From contig JAPPUL010000068.1 in NCBI GenBank assembly GCA_026874595.1, forward strand, positions 1,811,001 through 1,875,000: a stretch of 64,000 nucleotides of DNA, in the 5' to 3' direction. The translations under genes were made by a program, and so were the position numbers. The stretch is from Sipunculus nudus. Taxonomy: Eukaryota > Annelida > Sipuncula > Golfingiida > Sipunculidae. Below are positions 1 to 8,878 of the stretch, in pieces; position 1 is the first letter of the stretch; the number at the start of each line of letters is the position of its first letter. Below the pieces are notes generated by a model. That model did no database searches, had not been told where the DNA came from, and was given only the letters and a program-made list of their open reading frames with translations.

Positions 1-298
1 TCAAAAGCGAGTAGTATATGATAATATAACGGAAGCATTAAGTAAGCTAAAGGGTCGAACAGAGGTTACGATACGGGTTAATACACAAGACTTACAAATG
101 ACAACAAAACACAAGAAAGAGTTTATCCAGATGCTAGAAGGGATAGATCATGTAAAGATACTAGAAGATAATTCAGTAGAGAAGGGGGGGTGTTATATAA
201 GCACGGATTTCGGGACAGTGGATGCACGAATATCGACGCAGTTATCGGAGATAGAGGAACAGATAAGGAAGCTGAGTCCCCAAAGGGAAGAGCTTTAG
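1..298 (+). CDS. fliH: FliH, flagellar export ATPase regulator (5' end outside window)
   Basis: Reading frame 2 is open from the window edge to the TAG at 296-298, so only about the last 98 residues are present. FliH binds and restrains the FliI ATPase and docks it at the C-ring. The visible part has the typical FliH C-terminal pattern: a TEVTIRVN strand, then a VKILEDNSVEKGGCYIST segment followed by FGTVDARISTQLSEIEEQI, close to the conserved GGC-hEThhGxIDARhdtQL motif of FliH/YscL. An internal ATG at 98 is not the real start, because homology continues upstream. It is the first visible gene of the flagellar operon; fliI begins 53 bases after its stop. I am sure of the family. Confidence 0.88.
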   Translation, partial: QKRVVYDNITEALSKLKGRTEVTIRVNTQDLQMTTKHKKEFIQMLEGIDHVKILEDNSVEKGGCYISTDFGTVDARISTQLSEIEEQIRKLSPQREEL

Positions 299-351
299 GC
301 AGGTATTTTGTAATAAAGTGCTTTTATAAAGTGGTTTTAAGGAAAAGAAGT

Positions 352-1710
352 ATGAATCTGTTAAGGTATAAAATGGCAATAAACAAGGTGGAAACGATAA
401 AGTACGTAGGGGAGGTAGAGGAAGCGTATGGCCTTACGATAAAAAGCAGAGGGCCACAGGTGGTAGTAGGGGAAGTATGTAGTATAATAACGTCGGAAGG
501 AGCACGTGTACAATCGGAGGTTATAGGGGTATCGGGGTCAAAAGTTTTGCTTATGCCTTACGACGATGTAGAAGGGATAGAGGTAGGTAACATAGTAGTG
601 GGGAGCGGACAAACATTAAAGCTTAATATAAGCGAAGATATGCTTGGGAGGGTATTTGATGGGATAGGGCGTCCACTTGACGGAAGAGAGGAGATATATT
701 CAAAGAGAGAGTATTCAATAAACAATAAGTCTCCGAATCCACTTGAGCGCAAACGAATAAAGAAGGCGATCTCAACAGGTATAAAGGGTATAGATGGATT
801 TTTGACAGTAGGGGAAGGGCAAAGGATGGGGATATTTGCGGGCACGGGAGTGGGGAAGAGTACATTATTGGGGATGATAGCCCGTCATAGTGATGCACAA
901 GTAAACGTGATAGCATTAGTAGGGGAGAGGGGACGAGAGGTACGCGAGTTTATAGAAAATGATTTAGGAGAAGAGGGTCTAAAGCGATCGGTAGTAATAG
1001 TAGCGAGTTCGGACACAGTTCCGTTAATGAGGGTACGTGCAGCATTTGTTGCAACACGTATAGCGGAATATTTTCGAGATACAGGCAAACGAGTTATATT
1101 GATGATGGATTCAATAACACGTTTTGCGCGAGCCCAAAGAGAAGTAGGATTATTTTCGGGTGAGCCACCGACAATGCGAGCCTACCCTCCATCAGTATAT
1201 ACATTAATACCAAAACTAATAGAGCGAACCGGAGCATCAAAAGATAATGCAATAACATCATTTTATACAGTGTTGGTGGAAGGAGATGATTTTAATGAAC
1301 CGATAACAGACAATGTACGAGGAGTTTTGGATGGACATATAATATTGTCAAGGGGCTATGCTATGCGCGGACAATATCCTGCGATATCAATAGATGAGAG
1401 TATAAGTCGTCTTGCAATAGAGCTAATATCAGAAAAGAGTTTAAAATATGTAATGAAGCTGCGAGAGGTTGTATCGGTTTATAAAAGCAATGAAGATTTC
1501 ATAAAGATAGGAGCCTATGTAAAAGGAAGCGATAGTAAGATAGATTATGCAATAGAGATGATAGAGAAGATAAACGAAATACTAAAACAAGGGATAGCGG
1601 AAAGAACTATGATAGAGGATACATTTAAAGCTATATACGAACTTTTTGGAGACAGTAGTTTTGATGCAAGAAAAGATATAATGCTTGATTCTGAGCAGGA
1701 TGAATTATAG
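352..1710 (+). CDS. fliI: FliI, flagellum-specific export ATPase
   Basis: FliI is the F1-beta-like hexameric ATPase of the flagellar type III export apparatus and works with FliH and FliJ at the cytoplasmic face. Walker A is GTGVGKST at residues 164-171, a GERGREV segment follows at 191-197, and Walker B is VILMMD at 248-253. The open frame extends back to 190, overlapping fliH, but that extension is unlike FliI. I chose ATG 352, with an AAGGAAAAG-like ribosome site just upstream, giving 452 residues, a normal FliI length; ATG 373 is the alternative. It lies between fliH and fliJ, as in other spirochaete operons. Confidence 0.96.
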   Translation: MNLLRYKMAINKVETIKYVGEVEEAYGLTIKSRGPQVVVGEVCSIITSEGARVQSEVIGVSGSKVLLMPYDDVEGIEVGNIVVGSGQTLKLNISEDMLGRVFDGIGRPLDGREEIYSKREYSINNKSPNPLERKRIKKAISTGIKGIDGFLTVGEGQRMGIFAGTGVGKSTLLGMIARHSDAQVNVIALVGERGREVREFIENDLGEEGLKRSVVIVASSDTVPLMRVRAAFVATRIAEYFRDTGKRVILMMDSITRFARAQREVGLFSGEPPTMRAYPPSVYTLIPKLIERTGASKDNAITSFYTVLVEGDDFNEPITDNVRGVLDGHIILSRGYAMRGQYPAISIDESISRLAIELISEKSLKYVMKLREVVSVYKSNEDFIKIGAYVKGSDSKIDYAIEMIEKINEILKQGIAERTMIEDTFKAIYELFGDSSFDARKDIMLDSEQDEL

Positions 1711-1747
1711 GTAATAAGGAATATAAATAGGCAATATATAAAATATT

Positions 1748-2335
1748 ATGAAGAAGTTTATGTTTTCGCTTAATAAGGTACTGCGCTACCGAGAATATGT
1801 AGAGAGGGGTAAAGAACAAAAGTTTTCTGAAATAAGGGTAGAAGTATTAAATCTTGAGAAGGAGATAGAGCTTGCAAATATAGCAAGGGTAGAAGCTCTT
1901 AAGGCAGGATTATCAGGAGTATTAGAGGGAGTAGAAGGAGTAGAAGGAGGAGTAGATGGTAAAGGAGCAATTAAAGGAAAGCTAATAGATCTTAGATACA
2001 GCCATTATGCAAGCGAGCTTAGGCAAGGACTTAGTGCTAAGATAAAGATGCATGAGACATTAAAAGCACATCGCAAGACAGAGCTTGCCAAGGCGCGTAA
2101 AGAGCTTGCCAAGGCACAACGTGAGCGAGAGGCGCTTGAGTTTCTAGAGAAGAAGGAGCGAGAAAGGTATATGCAAGAGTATGAGAATGTAGAGCAAAGA
2201 GTGCTTGAGGAAGTTAGTCAAAGCAGGGCACGCGTGTATGGAATAGGTGGGAGAAATAGAGTAGGGGGAGAATGGGGGATAGGGGGAGAGTTTAGTAAAG
2301 CAAAAGGGTTTGCTAAGTTAAGACAAAGGAGTTAA
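1748..2335 (+). CDS. fliJ: FliJ, export chaperone escort / ATPase stalk protein
   Basis: The 195-residue protein is almost wholly helical and charged, with the FliJ-type N-terminus (FSLNKVLRYREYVERGKEQK) and a long coiled coil rich in Glu, Lys and Arg. FliJ inserts into the FliI hexamer like a gamma subunit and recycles export chaperones. A glycine-rich stretch (VEGVEGGVDGKG) at about residues 60-72 breaks the first helix, and a Gly/Arg-rich patch lies near the C-terminus; both look like low-complexity insertions. Borrelia calls the equivalent gene flbA. Position directly after fliI supports the call more than the weakly conserved sequence does. Confidence 0.85.
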   Translation: MKKFMFSLNKVLRYREYVERGKEQKFSEIRVEVLNLEKEIELANIARVEALKAGLSGVLEGVEGVEGGVDGKGAIKGKLIDLRYSHYASELRQGLSAKIKMHETLKAHRKTELAKARKELAKAQREREALEFLEKKERERYMQEYENVEQRVLEEVSQSRARVYGIGGRNRVGGEWGIGGEFSKAKGFAKLRQRS

Positions 2336-2337
2336 GC

Positions 2338-2751
2338 ATGGAATTTATAACGCAAGTATTTGCTAGGATAGGCGAGATTAAGGCAAAGATGCGAGCAAAG
2401 GAGTCAGAGTTTGGAGGAGGAGGGAAGATGGTTAAAGGTTTGAACTTATCGTTTGGGAAGGTGCTTGAGGGTTTAGGGAGTGGTGCGAGAGTAGGGAAAA
2501 GAGTAGGGGAAGAGGATAGAGTTATTAAAGGATTAGATATAGTTTCCGGTAATGGACATCTTAGAAAAGGAGATCTTTCAAAGGTAAGGGAATTAGTTAT
2601 AGGGAAGGGTTTTGCTGGTGGTGATGTTGGTTTAAATAATTTGTTATTGAATAAATATAATGATTATAAAGCTGAGGATATATTGTTGAAAGAGCTAGAA
2701 GGTGAGGTAGAGGTAAGGGGAGGGGGTAAGAAGGTGGACATAAAGTATTAG
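2338..2751 (+). CDS. Small flagellar-operon protein of unknown function
   Basis: This 137-residue ORF starts two bases after the fliJ stop, with an AAAGGAG ribosome site at 2325-2331, so it is very probably translated with fliJ. The N-terminus (ITQVFARIGEIKAKM) resembles the short helix that precedes the catalytic domain in flagellar-locus lytic transglycosylases of some spirochaetes; this comparison is from memory. No transglycosylase domain follows. The rest is a Gly/Lys/Val-rich, low-complexity chain with no signal peptide or membrane segment. It may be a shortened relic of such an enzyme or an unrelated accessory protein. Function unknown. Confidence 0.6.
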   Translation: MEFITQVFARIGEIKAKMRAKESEFGGGGKMVKGLNLSFGKVLEGLGSGARVGKRVGEEDRVIKGLDIVSGNGHLRKGDLSKVRELVIGKGFAGGDVGLNNLLLNKYNDYKAEDILLKELEGEVEVRGGGKKVDIKY

Positions 2752-2851
2752 TATAATACTAGTAGGAATATTAAGAAAAGAAGATATTTAGTAGCTATAT
2801 AAGGATAAGCTAAAAAGTCATGTTGAATAAGAAATAGCGAGGGTATTGGAA

Positions 2852-3556
2852 ATGGCAATGAGAAAAAGGACAGTAGAAATATTATTATGGACATTTTTCA
2901 ATTTATTTTTGTTAGCAGCAATACTATTTGTACTAGACTATTACGGGATATGGTCGGTGAGAGGGTATTATAAAGAAGTGTTAGAGAAAGAGTTTAGTAA
3001 GGTAACAAGTGTGTTAGAAGATGAAGATGATGTAGTTTTAGATGATAGAGGTTTAGCCTTAAAAGAAGCAGAACTTGAGAAACTTAATAATAATTTGAGA
3101 GAGAAGGAAGATGTAATGGAAGTACGAGAGAAGAGTCTAAAGGATTTACAAGAACAAGTAGATGATATAATGGTGAAGTTGCGTGTAAAATGGGATCAAT
3201 TGGATGAGCGAGAGGACAGGCTATTAAAGATGAAAGAGAAGAAAGATGAAAGAGAAGAGACAGTAAAGGAGCAAGCAAATAAGATAGAGAATATGGCACC
3301 TGCGCAGGCAGTAATGATCTTAGAGGGATTACCAACGCTTGAAGTTATAGATATATTTCGACAAATAGATATAAACGCCCAAGAGGAAGGCCGTATTTCG
3401 ATAGTAAGTTACTTAATATCGTTGATATCAGCTCCTAAAGAAGGAGAAGAAGGTGGGCTTGAAGGTGGTCGTGGCAATCCAATTAAAGCACAAGAGATAT
3501 TACGTTTAATGGGAAAATATAGATTTAAAAGAGGGGAAGAGGGTCTTGGGAGTTAG
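2852..3556 (+). CDS. flbB: FlbB-like periplasmic flagellar collar protein
   Basis: The protein of about 234 residues has one N-terminal membrane segment (about residues 8-30, LLWTFFNLFLLAAILFVLDY), a long charged coiled coil (about 45-140) and a C-terminal MgtE-N/MotE-like segment containing MAPAQAVMILEGLP. This is the layout of FlbB, which in Borrelia forms the base of the periplasmic collar around the motor. The frame could begin at TTG 2846, but ATG 2852 is better placed behind GAGGG (2838-2842). The operon position, after fliJ and before fliK/flgD, matches flbB. Identity is good on architecture and context; sequence conservation cannot be measured here. Confidence 0.78.
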   Translation: MAMRKRTVEILLWTFFNLFLLAAILFVLDYYGIWSVRGYYKEVLEKEFSKVTSVLEDEDDVVLDDRGLALKEAELEKLNNNLREKEDVMEVREKSLKDLQEQVDDIMVKLRVKWDQLDEREDRLLKMKEKKDEREETVKEQANKIENMAPAQAVMILEGLPTLEVIDIFRQIDINAQEEGRISIVSYLISLISAPKEGEEGGLEGGRGNPIKAQEILRLMGKYRFKRGEEGLGS

Positions 3557-3844
3557 TGCATTAGGATTATGAAGATTATTAAAAAAGTAAAATGTACTTA
3601 AAAATATTAGTTAACAGGACGACAAGGAAGGAGTTGAAGGAAAAGAAATGGGGTGTAAAATACTAAATATGTAATATATGAAAGTATGAGGAAAGCGAGA
3701 GGAAAGCCGGAGAGTAGAAGAAGAAGCGAGTATGTAAATTAAAGCAAGGAAGCCGAGGACAGGATATAAACAAAGGGAGCTACTGGGGAAATAAAGGATA
3801 TATTAAGATGATATATTAGAGTTAATATATCAAAGGAAAGCATT
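3557..3844 (+). other. Intergenic gap before fliK, no gene seen
   Basis: This 288-base gap is the longest inside the flagellar operon. It is purine-rich, with stops in all plus-strand frames and no convincing hairpin with a T tract. The only clear signal is the AAGGAAAG ribosome site at its right end serving fliK. An internal promoter could sit here, but I cannot pick one with confidence. Confidence 0.5.
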
Positions 3845-5527
3845 ATGATACAGGATGTAAAAAGCTTACTGAGCCCAGAGGCTAATGGATATGAGATTAA
3901 TGGATATAAGGACATAAATGCAAAAGGTTTTAGTGTTTTTGGAGGGGATGGATATAGAGGAGGATATAGGGGTTTTCTTAGTAGAGAGGGACAGATATCA
4001 TTTAGAGATATAGTGGCTGAGAAGCAATTGGGGTCTAGTAATAAAGGTTTTTCTGATAATAGAATAAATGATAGAATAAATGATAATAGAACAAATGATA
4101 AAGCTAAAAAGGCTTTAGAGTCTGTCCCAGCAGGGGATAAAGGGGAAGATAGGGGGATAGGAGAGGAGAGTATAAGGGAAGCTGGAAAGAGAATAGATAA
4201 TGAAAGAGGTTCTGAAGGCAAATTAGATGGTAAATTAAATGGTAAGAGAGTAGAAAGGGCAGAAGTAGAAGATGCTGTTTCAAAGGAAGGCAAGGAAGGA
4301 GTATGGAAGAAGGAAGGAGTATGGAAGGAGGAAGGAGTAGAAAAGAGTGATACAAAAGCAGGAGAAAAGTTCTTAGAGACAAATAAGGAGGAAGGGCTGC
4401 AGGAATGGCTACAAATAGCAGATGGCATAAAAGCTGGTATAGAAGATAAAATAAAGATTATAAAAGAGAGACAAGAGGCTGCTGATAAAGATGGTGAATG
4501 GGGAATAGAAGGTCCTACATTATTAATTATAGAAAAGTTACTAAAAGATATAGAATTGGCATCAAATAAGGGGACTCCAGATAGAAATGCAAATGATATA
4601 GTAAAGGGATTGGTTGAAGATTTAAAAGTACTTTTAGAAAAGTTAAGAAGAGAAGGAGCAGAGTTAAAGGAAGGGATAGTATTAGAGAAGAGCAAATTAG
4701 GAGAGCTTGAGAAGTTACTAAAGGGGTTATCGGAGGTGGAGGTATTTAAGAGGGAAGGATTTGGGAAGCTATTATCTGAGTTAGATAGTAGGCTAAAAGA
4801 GCTAGTAGAGAAGGTTTGGCAAAATGGGGTAAAAGATGGTTTAGTGAAAAGAGAAGGTTTCATGAAATGGGAGGTGATGGAAAAGGGAGGATTGCAAGAA
4901 GTTAGACAAGGGGTACGAATAGATGAGAAAGCAGTAAAGGCATCGATTGTGGAGGATGGACTTGGAGTAGAGAAGCGAGCATCTGAAGGGGTGGTTAAGG
5001 AAGAGTTTGTATATATGGGGAAAAGCGAAGGGGGTAATATAAATCGAGGTTTTAGAGGAGAACTACACTCAAATAAATACGAACCTACCATAGAAGAATC
5101 AAAGCAATTATTCGAACAAGTGATAAAGAAGGCACAAGGGGTAATAGGTCGAGGTAGGAGTGAAGTAAGGATACAGCTTGAGCCTAGGCTATTTGGTAAT
5201 ATAACATTAAAGCTGCAGATGGAGAATGGAGTAGTATCAGGGCATTTTAATGTAGACAATGTACATGTAAAGAAAGTGCTTGAAGATAATATATCGTTGT
5301 TACGAGAGAGTTTAGAGGAGCAAGGAATAAAGCTTTCTGGACTAGATATAATGTACACGGGTTCTGATAGAGGGGCTGGAGGAGGAGTTGGTAGGGAAAG
5401 TATTTTGGGAGTTTTAGGCGACGTTAAAAATGTAGTATTAGAAGGTAGTAATGAAGATGAAGATGCTATAATGGATAGATACAATGGGTTTGATTTTATA
5501 TCGCAGGCAGTAAACGTAGTAGTTTAA
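3845..5527 (+). CDS. fliK: FliK-like flagellar hook-length control protein
   Basis: FliK is exported during hook assembly, measures hook length and switches FlhB specificity. The C-terminal part (about residues 430-510) matches the Flg_hook domain: EVRIQLEPRLFGNITLKLQM, then VVSGHFNV and a LRESLEEQGIKLSGLDI end. The preceding 420 residues are low-complexity, Lys/Glu/Gly-rich and vary little in composition, as usual in FliK. Short imperfect repeats occur: RINDRINDNRTND near residue 80 and KEGVWKKEGVWKEEGV near 155. AAGGAAAG lies just before ATG 3845. Borrelia calls the equivalent gene flbC and Treponema tap1. A 581-residue reverse-strand ORF across it is a composition artefact. Confidence 0.85.
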   Translation: MIQDVKSLLSPEANGYEINGYKDINAKGFSVFGGDGYRGGYRGFLSREGQISFRDIVAEKQLGSSNKGFSDNRINDRINDNRTNDKAKKALESVPAGDKGEDRGIGEESIREAGKRIDNERGSEGKLDGKLNGKRVERAEVEDAVSKEGKEGVWKKEGVWKEEGVEKSDTKAGEKFLETNKEEGLQEWLQIADGIKAGIEDKIKIIKERQEAADKDGEWGIEGPTLLIIEKLLKDIELASNKGTPDRNANDIVKGLVEDLKVLLEKLRREGAELKEGIVLEKSKLGELEKLLKGLSEVEVFKREGFGKLLSELDSRLKELVEKVWQNGVKDGLVKREGFMKWEVMEKGGLQEVRQGVRIDEKAVKASIVEDGLGVEKRASEGVVKEEFVYMGKSEGGNINRGFRGELHSNKYEPTIEESKQLFEQVIKKAQGVIGRGRSEVRIQLEPRLFGNITLKLQMENGVVSGHFNVDNVHVKKVLEDNISLLRESLEEQGIKLSGLDIMYTGSDRGAGGGVGRESILGVLGDVKNVVLEGSNEDEDAIMDRYNGFDFISQAVNVVV

Positions 5528-5559
5528 AAAAAAAGCTTAAAAAGGAGTGATAAAAGTAT

Positions 5560-6042
5560 ATGGAAATAAGTAATGTTTTTATGCAAGCCTCAAAGGTAAG
5601 TACGGAACAAAACAGTGCAGAGAAGGCGAATACAAAACATAGAGTAGATGGTTTTAATAAGGAATTAAAGTCTAAGGGATTAAAACATACAAACAAACTT
5701 GGACAAGATCATTTTCTAAAATTACTAGTAACACAATTAAAACATCAAGACCCATTAAGTCCGATGAAGGATAAGAATTTCATAGCGCAAATGGCACAAT
5801 TCTCATCTCTTGAACAGATGACAAAGGTAAACAAGACAATAAAAGAGTTAGTGGTAAAAGCAGAAGAAAGTGGAAATTATAATTTAATAGGAAAAAAGGT
5901 AGCATGGATAGACGGAGTAACTGGCAGAAGGGGAGAAGGGATAGTAGATTCGCTAATATACGAACAAGGCAGAAGTTATTTGGTAGTAGGCGGTGCACAT
6001 GTATCGAGTAAAGAGGTAGTGCGTGTTGAGCCGATAAGGTAA
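5560..6042 (+). CDS. flgD: FlgD, hook capping protein
   Basis: FlgD caps the growing hook and directs FlgE polymerisation. The 160-residue protein carries the diagnostic N-terminal block at about residues 48-85: LGQDHFLKLLVTQLKHQDPL, then the MKDKNFIAQMAQFSSLEQM motif. The rest is a short beta-rich region; longer FlgD proteins have a Tudor/FNIII pair, so this is a compact version as in other spirochaetes. AAAGGAG at 5541-5547 precedes ATG 5560. It sits directly before flgE. Confidence 0.94.
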   Translation: MEISNVFMQASKVSTEQNSAEKANTKHRVDGFNKELKSKGLKHTNKLGQDHFLKLLVTQLKHQDPLSPMKDKNFIAQMAQFSSLEQMTKVNKTIKELVVKAEESGNYNLIGKKVAWIDGVTGRRGEGIVDSLIYEQGRSYLVVGGAHVSSKEVVRVEPIR

Positions 6043-6130
6043 AATGGAAGGCAATAAATAGATGTTGGCAATAAATGTTAAAGATAAAAAAATAAAAGGA
6101 AAAAAATAAAAGAAAAAGAGGGTTAAAATT

Positions 6131-7567
6131 ATGATGAGATCGTTGTATGCAGGGGTATCAGGGTTACAAAACCATCAAACAAGGACAGACGTAATAGGTA
6201 ATAATATAGCAAATATAAATAGTAATGGATTTAAAAAAGGCCGAGTAACTTTTCATGACATGCTATCCCAAACGCTACAAGGAGCCTCAAGTCCGCAATC
6301 AGCGGTAGGGGGTACAAATCCAAAGCAAGTAGGGCTTGGAGTTGCAACTGCAAGTATAGACACATTAATGTACCAAGGGAGCATGCAATCAACAGGCAAA
6401 AAGACAGATTTAGCGATACAAGGGGAAGGCTTTTTCATACAGAAGAAAGGTGAGCAAGTATATTATACACGAGCAGGAAATTATACAGTAGACAAAGAGA
6501 AACAGCTAGTAAACCCAGCAAACGGATTCAAAGTACAAGGCTGGAATGCAGAACAAGACCCAGAAGGAGATTATTATGTAAATACTTCAAAAACGTATGA
6601 AGATATAATAATTCCAATAGGGGATAAATTCGCAGCAAAAGCAACAAGCCAGGTCGCATACAAATCTAATTTAGATTCACGAGTTGCCCCGGTAGTAAAC
6701 CCGGATGCGCCAACAGATATAGAGAAGCGTAATGGGTCGGTGCACATGTCGTCAATAGATATATACGATAGTCAAGGCAAAGTGCATAAAGTAGATATAA
6801 CATTTGTAAAGATAGGAATAAATCAATGGCGTGCTCAGGTGGATGCAACGGATGCAGTAGAAAACAGTGTGCGCTTTGATGTTGAACCGATAGGGAACGT
6901 AACAAATCAACTAGGTGGCATAGAAAACAACACAATAGTTCTAACGTTTGATGAAAAGGGAGCAATATCAGCAGTCCGAGAGGGGGGTGAGAATAATCCT
7001 GATTTATTGGTAAACGGAGAACTTCGAGCGAGTTTAGTATTTAATGTAGATGATGGTTCAAAACAAAGAGGCGGGGCAAGTGAGGGGATAGCATTAGGGC
7101 GTGAACAAAAAGTGAGTATAAAGCTTGGTAGTGCAGAAGGGCTTGACGGGATAACACAACTAGGTTCTGAGAGTACAACAAAGGCAATATCACAAAATGG
7201 ATATTCACTAGGCTATCTATCATCCTTCAGAATAGATCAAGCTGGCGGGATTACAGGTGTTTATACAAACGGGCAAGTTAAAGATATAGCAAAGATAGCG
7301 CTTGCAACATTTATAAATCCTGGAGGGCTTGAGAAAGCAGGTGAGACAACATTTGTGATGTCAAACAATTCAGGGATAGCGAATGTGAGTGCAGCGAGTA
7401 CGGAAGGGAAGGGAAAGATATTGTCAGGGGCTCTTGAGATGAGCAATGTTGATTTAGCTGAGGAGTTTACTGATATGATAGTAACCCAAAGAGGGTTTCA
7501 AGCGAATTCCAGGATAATAACAACATCAGATCAGATGTTACAAGAGTTATTGACCTTAAAGAGGTAG
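6131..7567 (+). CDS. flgE: FlgE, flagellar hook protein without cysteine
   Basis: FlgE builds the hook joining the motor to the periplasmic filament. The 478-residue protein has the axial-protein N-terminus (LYAGVSGLQNHQTRTDVIGN, with NNIANINSNGFKK), a central D1/D2 region and the C-terminal DMIVTQRGFQANSRIITTSD motif. In spirochaetes studied so far FlgE monomers are joined by lysinoalanine links between a conserved Lys and a conserved Cys (about K165 and C178 in Treponema denticola, from memory). This translation contains no cysteine at all. The Lys of GDK (residue 166) is kept, while the Cys position appears to be Ser 179 in AYKSNLD. Confidence 0.97.
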   Translation: MMRSLYAGVSGLQNHQTRTDVIGNNIANINSNGFKKGRVTFHDMLSQTLQGASSPQSAVGGTNPKQVGLGVATASIDTLMYQGSMQSTGKKTDLAIQGEGFFIQKKGEQVYYTRAGNYTVDKEKQLVNPANGFKVQGWNAEQDPEGDYYVNTSKTYEDIIIPIGDKFAAKATSQVAYKSNLDSRVAPVVNPDAPTDIEKRNGSVHMSSIDIYDSQGKVHKVDITFVKIGINQWRAQVDATDAVENSVRFDVEPIGNVTNQLGGIENNTIVLTFDEKGAISAVREGGENNPDLLVNGELRASLVFNVDDGSKQRGGASEGIALGREQKVSIKLGSAEGLDGITQLGSESTTKAISQNGYSLGYLSSFRIDQAGGITGVYTNGQVKDIAKIALATFINPGGLEKAGETTFVMSNNSGIANVSAASTEGKGKILSGALEMSNVDLAEEFTDMIVTQRGFQANSRIITTSDQMLQELLTLKR

Positions 7568-7612
7568 TAAGGGTTAAATTAAAGTATTAATGAAGTATAA
7601 AAAAAGAAGTAG

Positions 7613-7816
7613 ATGATAAAACTAACAAAGCTAGATAACAATAAGATATATGTAAATCCGCATCAGATGGAGAGTATGGAGAGCACGCCGGATACAATAA
7701 TCAAGATGTTATCGGAGCGAAAGGTTATAGTGAAGGAGGGTTGTGAGGAAGTACTTAACCTGATAATATTATATAGACAAAAGATAGGGTTATTGGGTAA
7801 TGACACAACGGTGTAA
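7613..7816 (+). CDS. flbD: FlbD / SwrD family flagellar protein
   Basis: A 67-residue cytoplasmic protein whose start, MIKLTKLDNNKIYVNPHQM, matches the FlbD/SwrD family, including the I-LT-LDG/N-xhhhNP-hhE pattern and a following STPDTII segment. In Bacillus SwrD raises swarming motor power, probably through the stator; the spirochaete role is untested. It lies between flgE and motA, the usual place in spirochaetes, which supports a stator-linked role. ATG 7613 is used; the ribosome site is weak (AAAAGAAG). Confidence 0.9.
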   Translation: MIKLTKLDNNKIYVNPHQMESMESTPDTIIKMLSERKVIVKEGCEEVLNLIILYRQKIGLLGNDTTV

Positions 7817-7984
7817 CGTTGAAAGCATGTTGTTAAAGAGTTAAGGGTAGAGTTAAGGTGGTGAGTAAAGTGATAAGCAGTTGGCAGGGAATATAAGCAG
7901 GGAATATAAAAGGAAGCTAAAGCTATATGGCAGAAATAGAATGAGAAATAAAAAAGAGAAAAGAATATATAGAGGTGGAGCATA

Positions 7985-8761
7985 ATGGATTTTGGAACAA
8001 TAGGTGGGATCATAGGCGGAGCGATACTTTTGGTAAGTTCTATATTGTTTACAGGAGGCGATCCTTTAAACTATGCGAACATGGCAGCAGTGTTCACGAC
8101 GGTAGGAGGAACGATAGCAGCCTTGTTTGTAGCATTTCCTATGACAAGGCTTTTACAGGTTGGAGTGGTAACACGACATGCCTTCAGACGAACAACAGAG
8201 CGAGCAGGCGAGATAATAAATGTACTAGTCAGTTTTTCAGAGAAGGCCAGGAGGGAAGGATTGCTTGCATTAGAAGATGACATAGAAGATGTTACGGAAC
8301 CTTTTTTGCAAAAGGGAGTACATCTGGTGGTAGACGGCACAGACCCTGAGCTTGTAAAAAACATAATGATGACAGACATAGAGAAGATGGAAGCACGTCA
8401 TCAAGAGGGCAAGTCGTTATTTGATATGGCAGGTGTATTAGCCCCTGCATTTGGGATGATAGGGACATTAATAGGGCTTATACAGATGCTTGCAAATCTT
8501 ACAGACAAGGCGTCGATAGGAATAGGGATGGCGCTTGCCCTGATAACTACATTATACGGAGCAGTATTATCGAATTTAATATTTCAGCCGATAGCAAGGA
8601 AACTAGCAGTAAAGAGTTACGAGGAGATATTATTAAAAGAGGTTATATTAGAGGGAACATTATCTATCCAGTCAGGAGATAATCCTCGTATAGTAAAAGA
8701 TAAGTTAACGTCGTTCTTATCACCTAATGTACGAGAGGCCATAGCGTCTCAGATAGAGTAA
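7985..8761 (+). CDS. motA: MotA, stator proton-channel subunit
   Basis: The 258-residue inner-membrane protein has four membrane segments: two at the N-terminus (GIIGGAILLVSSILFTGG; MAAVFTTVGGTIAALFVAF) and two in the second half (MAGVLAPAFGMIGTLIGLIQM; ALALITTLYGAVLSNLIFQP). The cytoplasmic loop with conserved charged residues (RREGLLALED, then KGVHLVVDGTD) lies between. The MGMALALITTLYG-type motif is characteristic. MotA with MotB forms the ion-driven stator pushing on FliG. GGTGGAG precedes ATG 7985. It sits in operon order flbD-motA-motB-fliL. Confidence 0.96.
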   Translation: MDFGTIGGIIGGAILLVSSILFTGGDPLNYANMAAVFTTVGGTIAALFVAFPMTRLLQVGVVTRHAFRRTTERAGEIINVLVSFSEKARREGLLALEDDIEDVTEPFLQKGVHLVVDGTDPELVKNIMMTDIEKMEARHQEGKSLFDMAGVLAPAFGMIGTLIGLIQMLANLTDKASIGIGMALALITTLYGAVLSNLIFQPIARKLAVKSYEEILLKEVILEGTLSIQSGDNPRIVKDKLTSFLSPNVREAIASQIE

Positions 8762-8878
8762 TATATAGAGTAGTAGAAGCTAGGGGGGTTTTTAATAAAG
8801 TGTATAATTATTATATTATAAGATAGATAAAAAGTAAAAATGTAAGGTTAAGATAAGGTATAAGATAGGAGTTAAAAG

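Noticed and set aside
190-351. Longer N-terminus for FliI
   Set aside because: Overlaps fliH in another frame and is unlike FliI; ATG 352 has a ribosome site.
3739-5484. 581-residue reverse-strand ORF across fliK
   Set aside because: It is Ser/Pro/Leu-rich without motif and shadows purine-rich low-complexity fliK, where the reverse strand has few stops; fliK has Flg_hook homology and a ribosome site.
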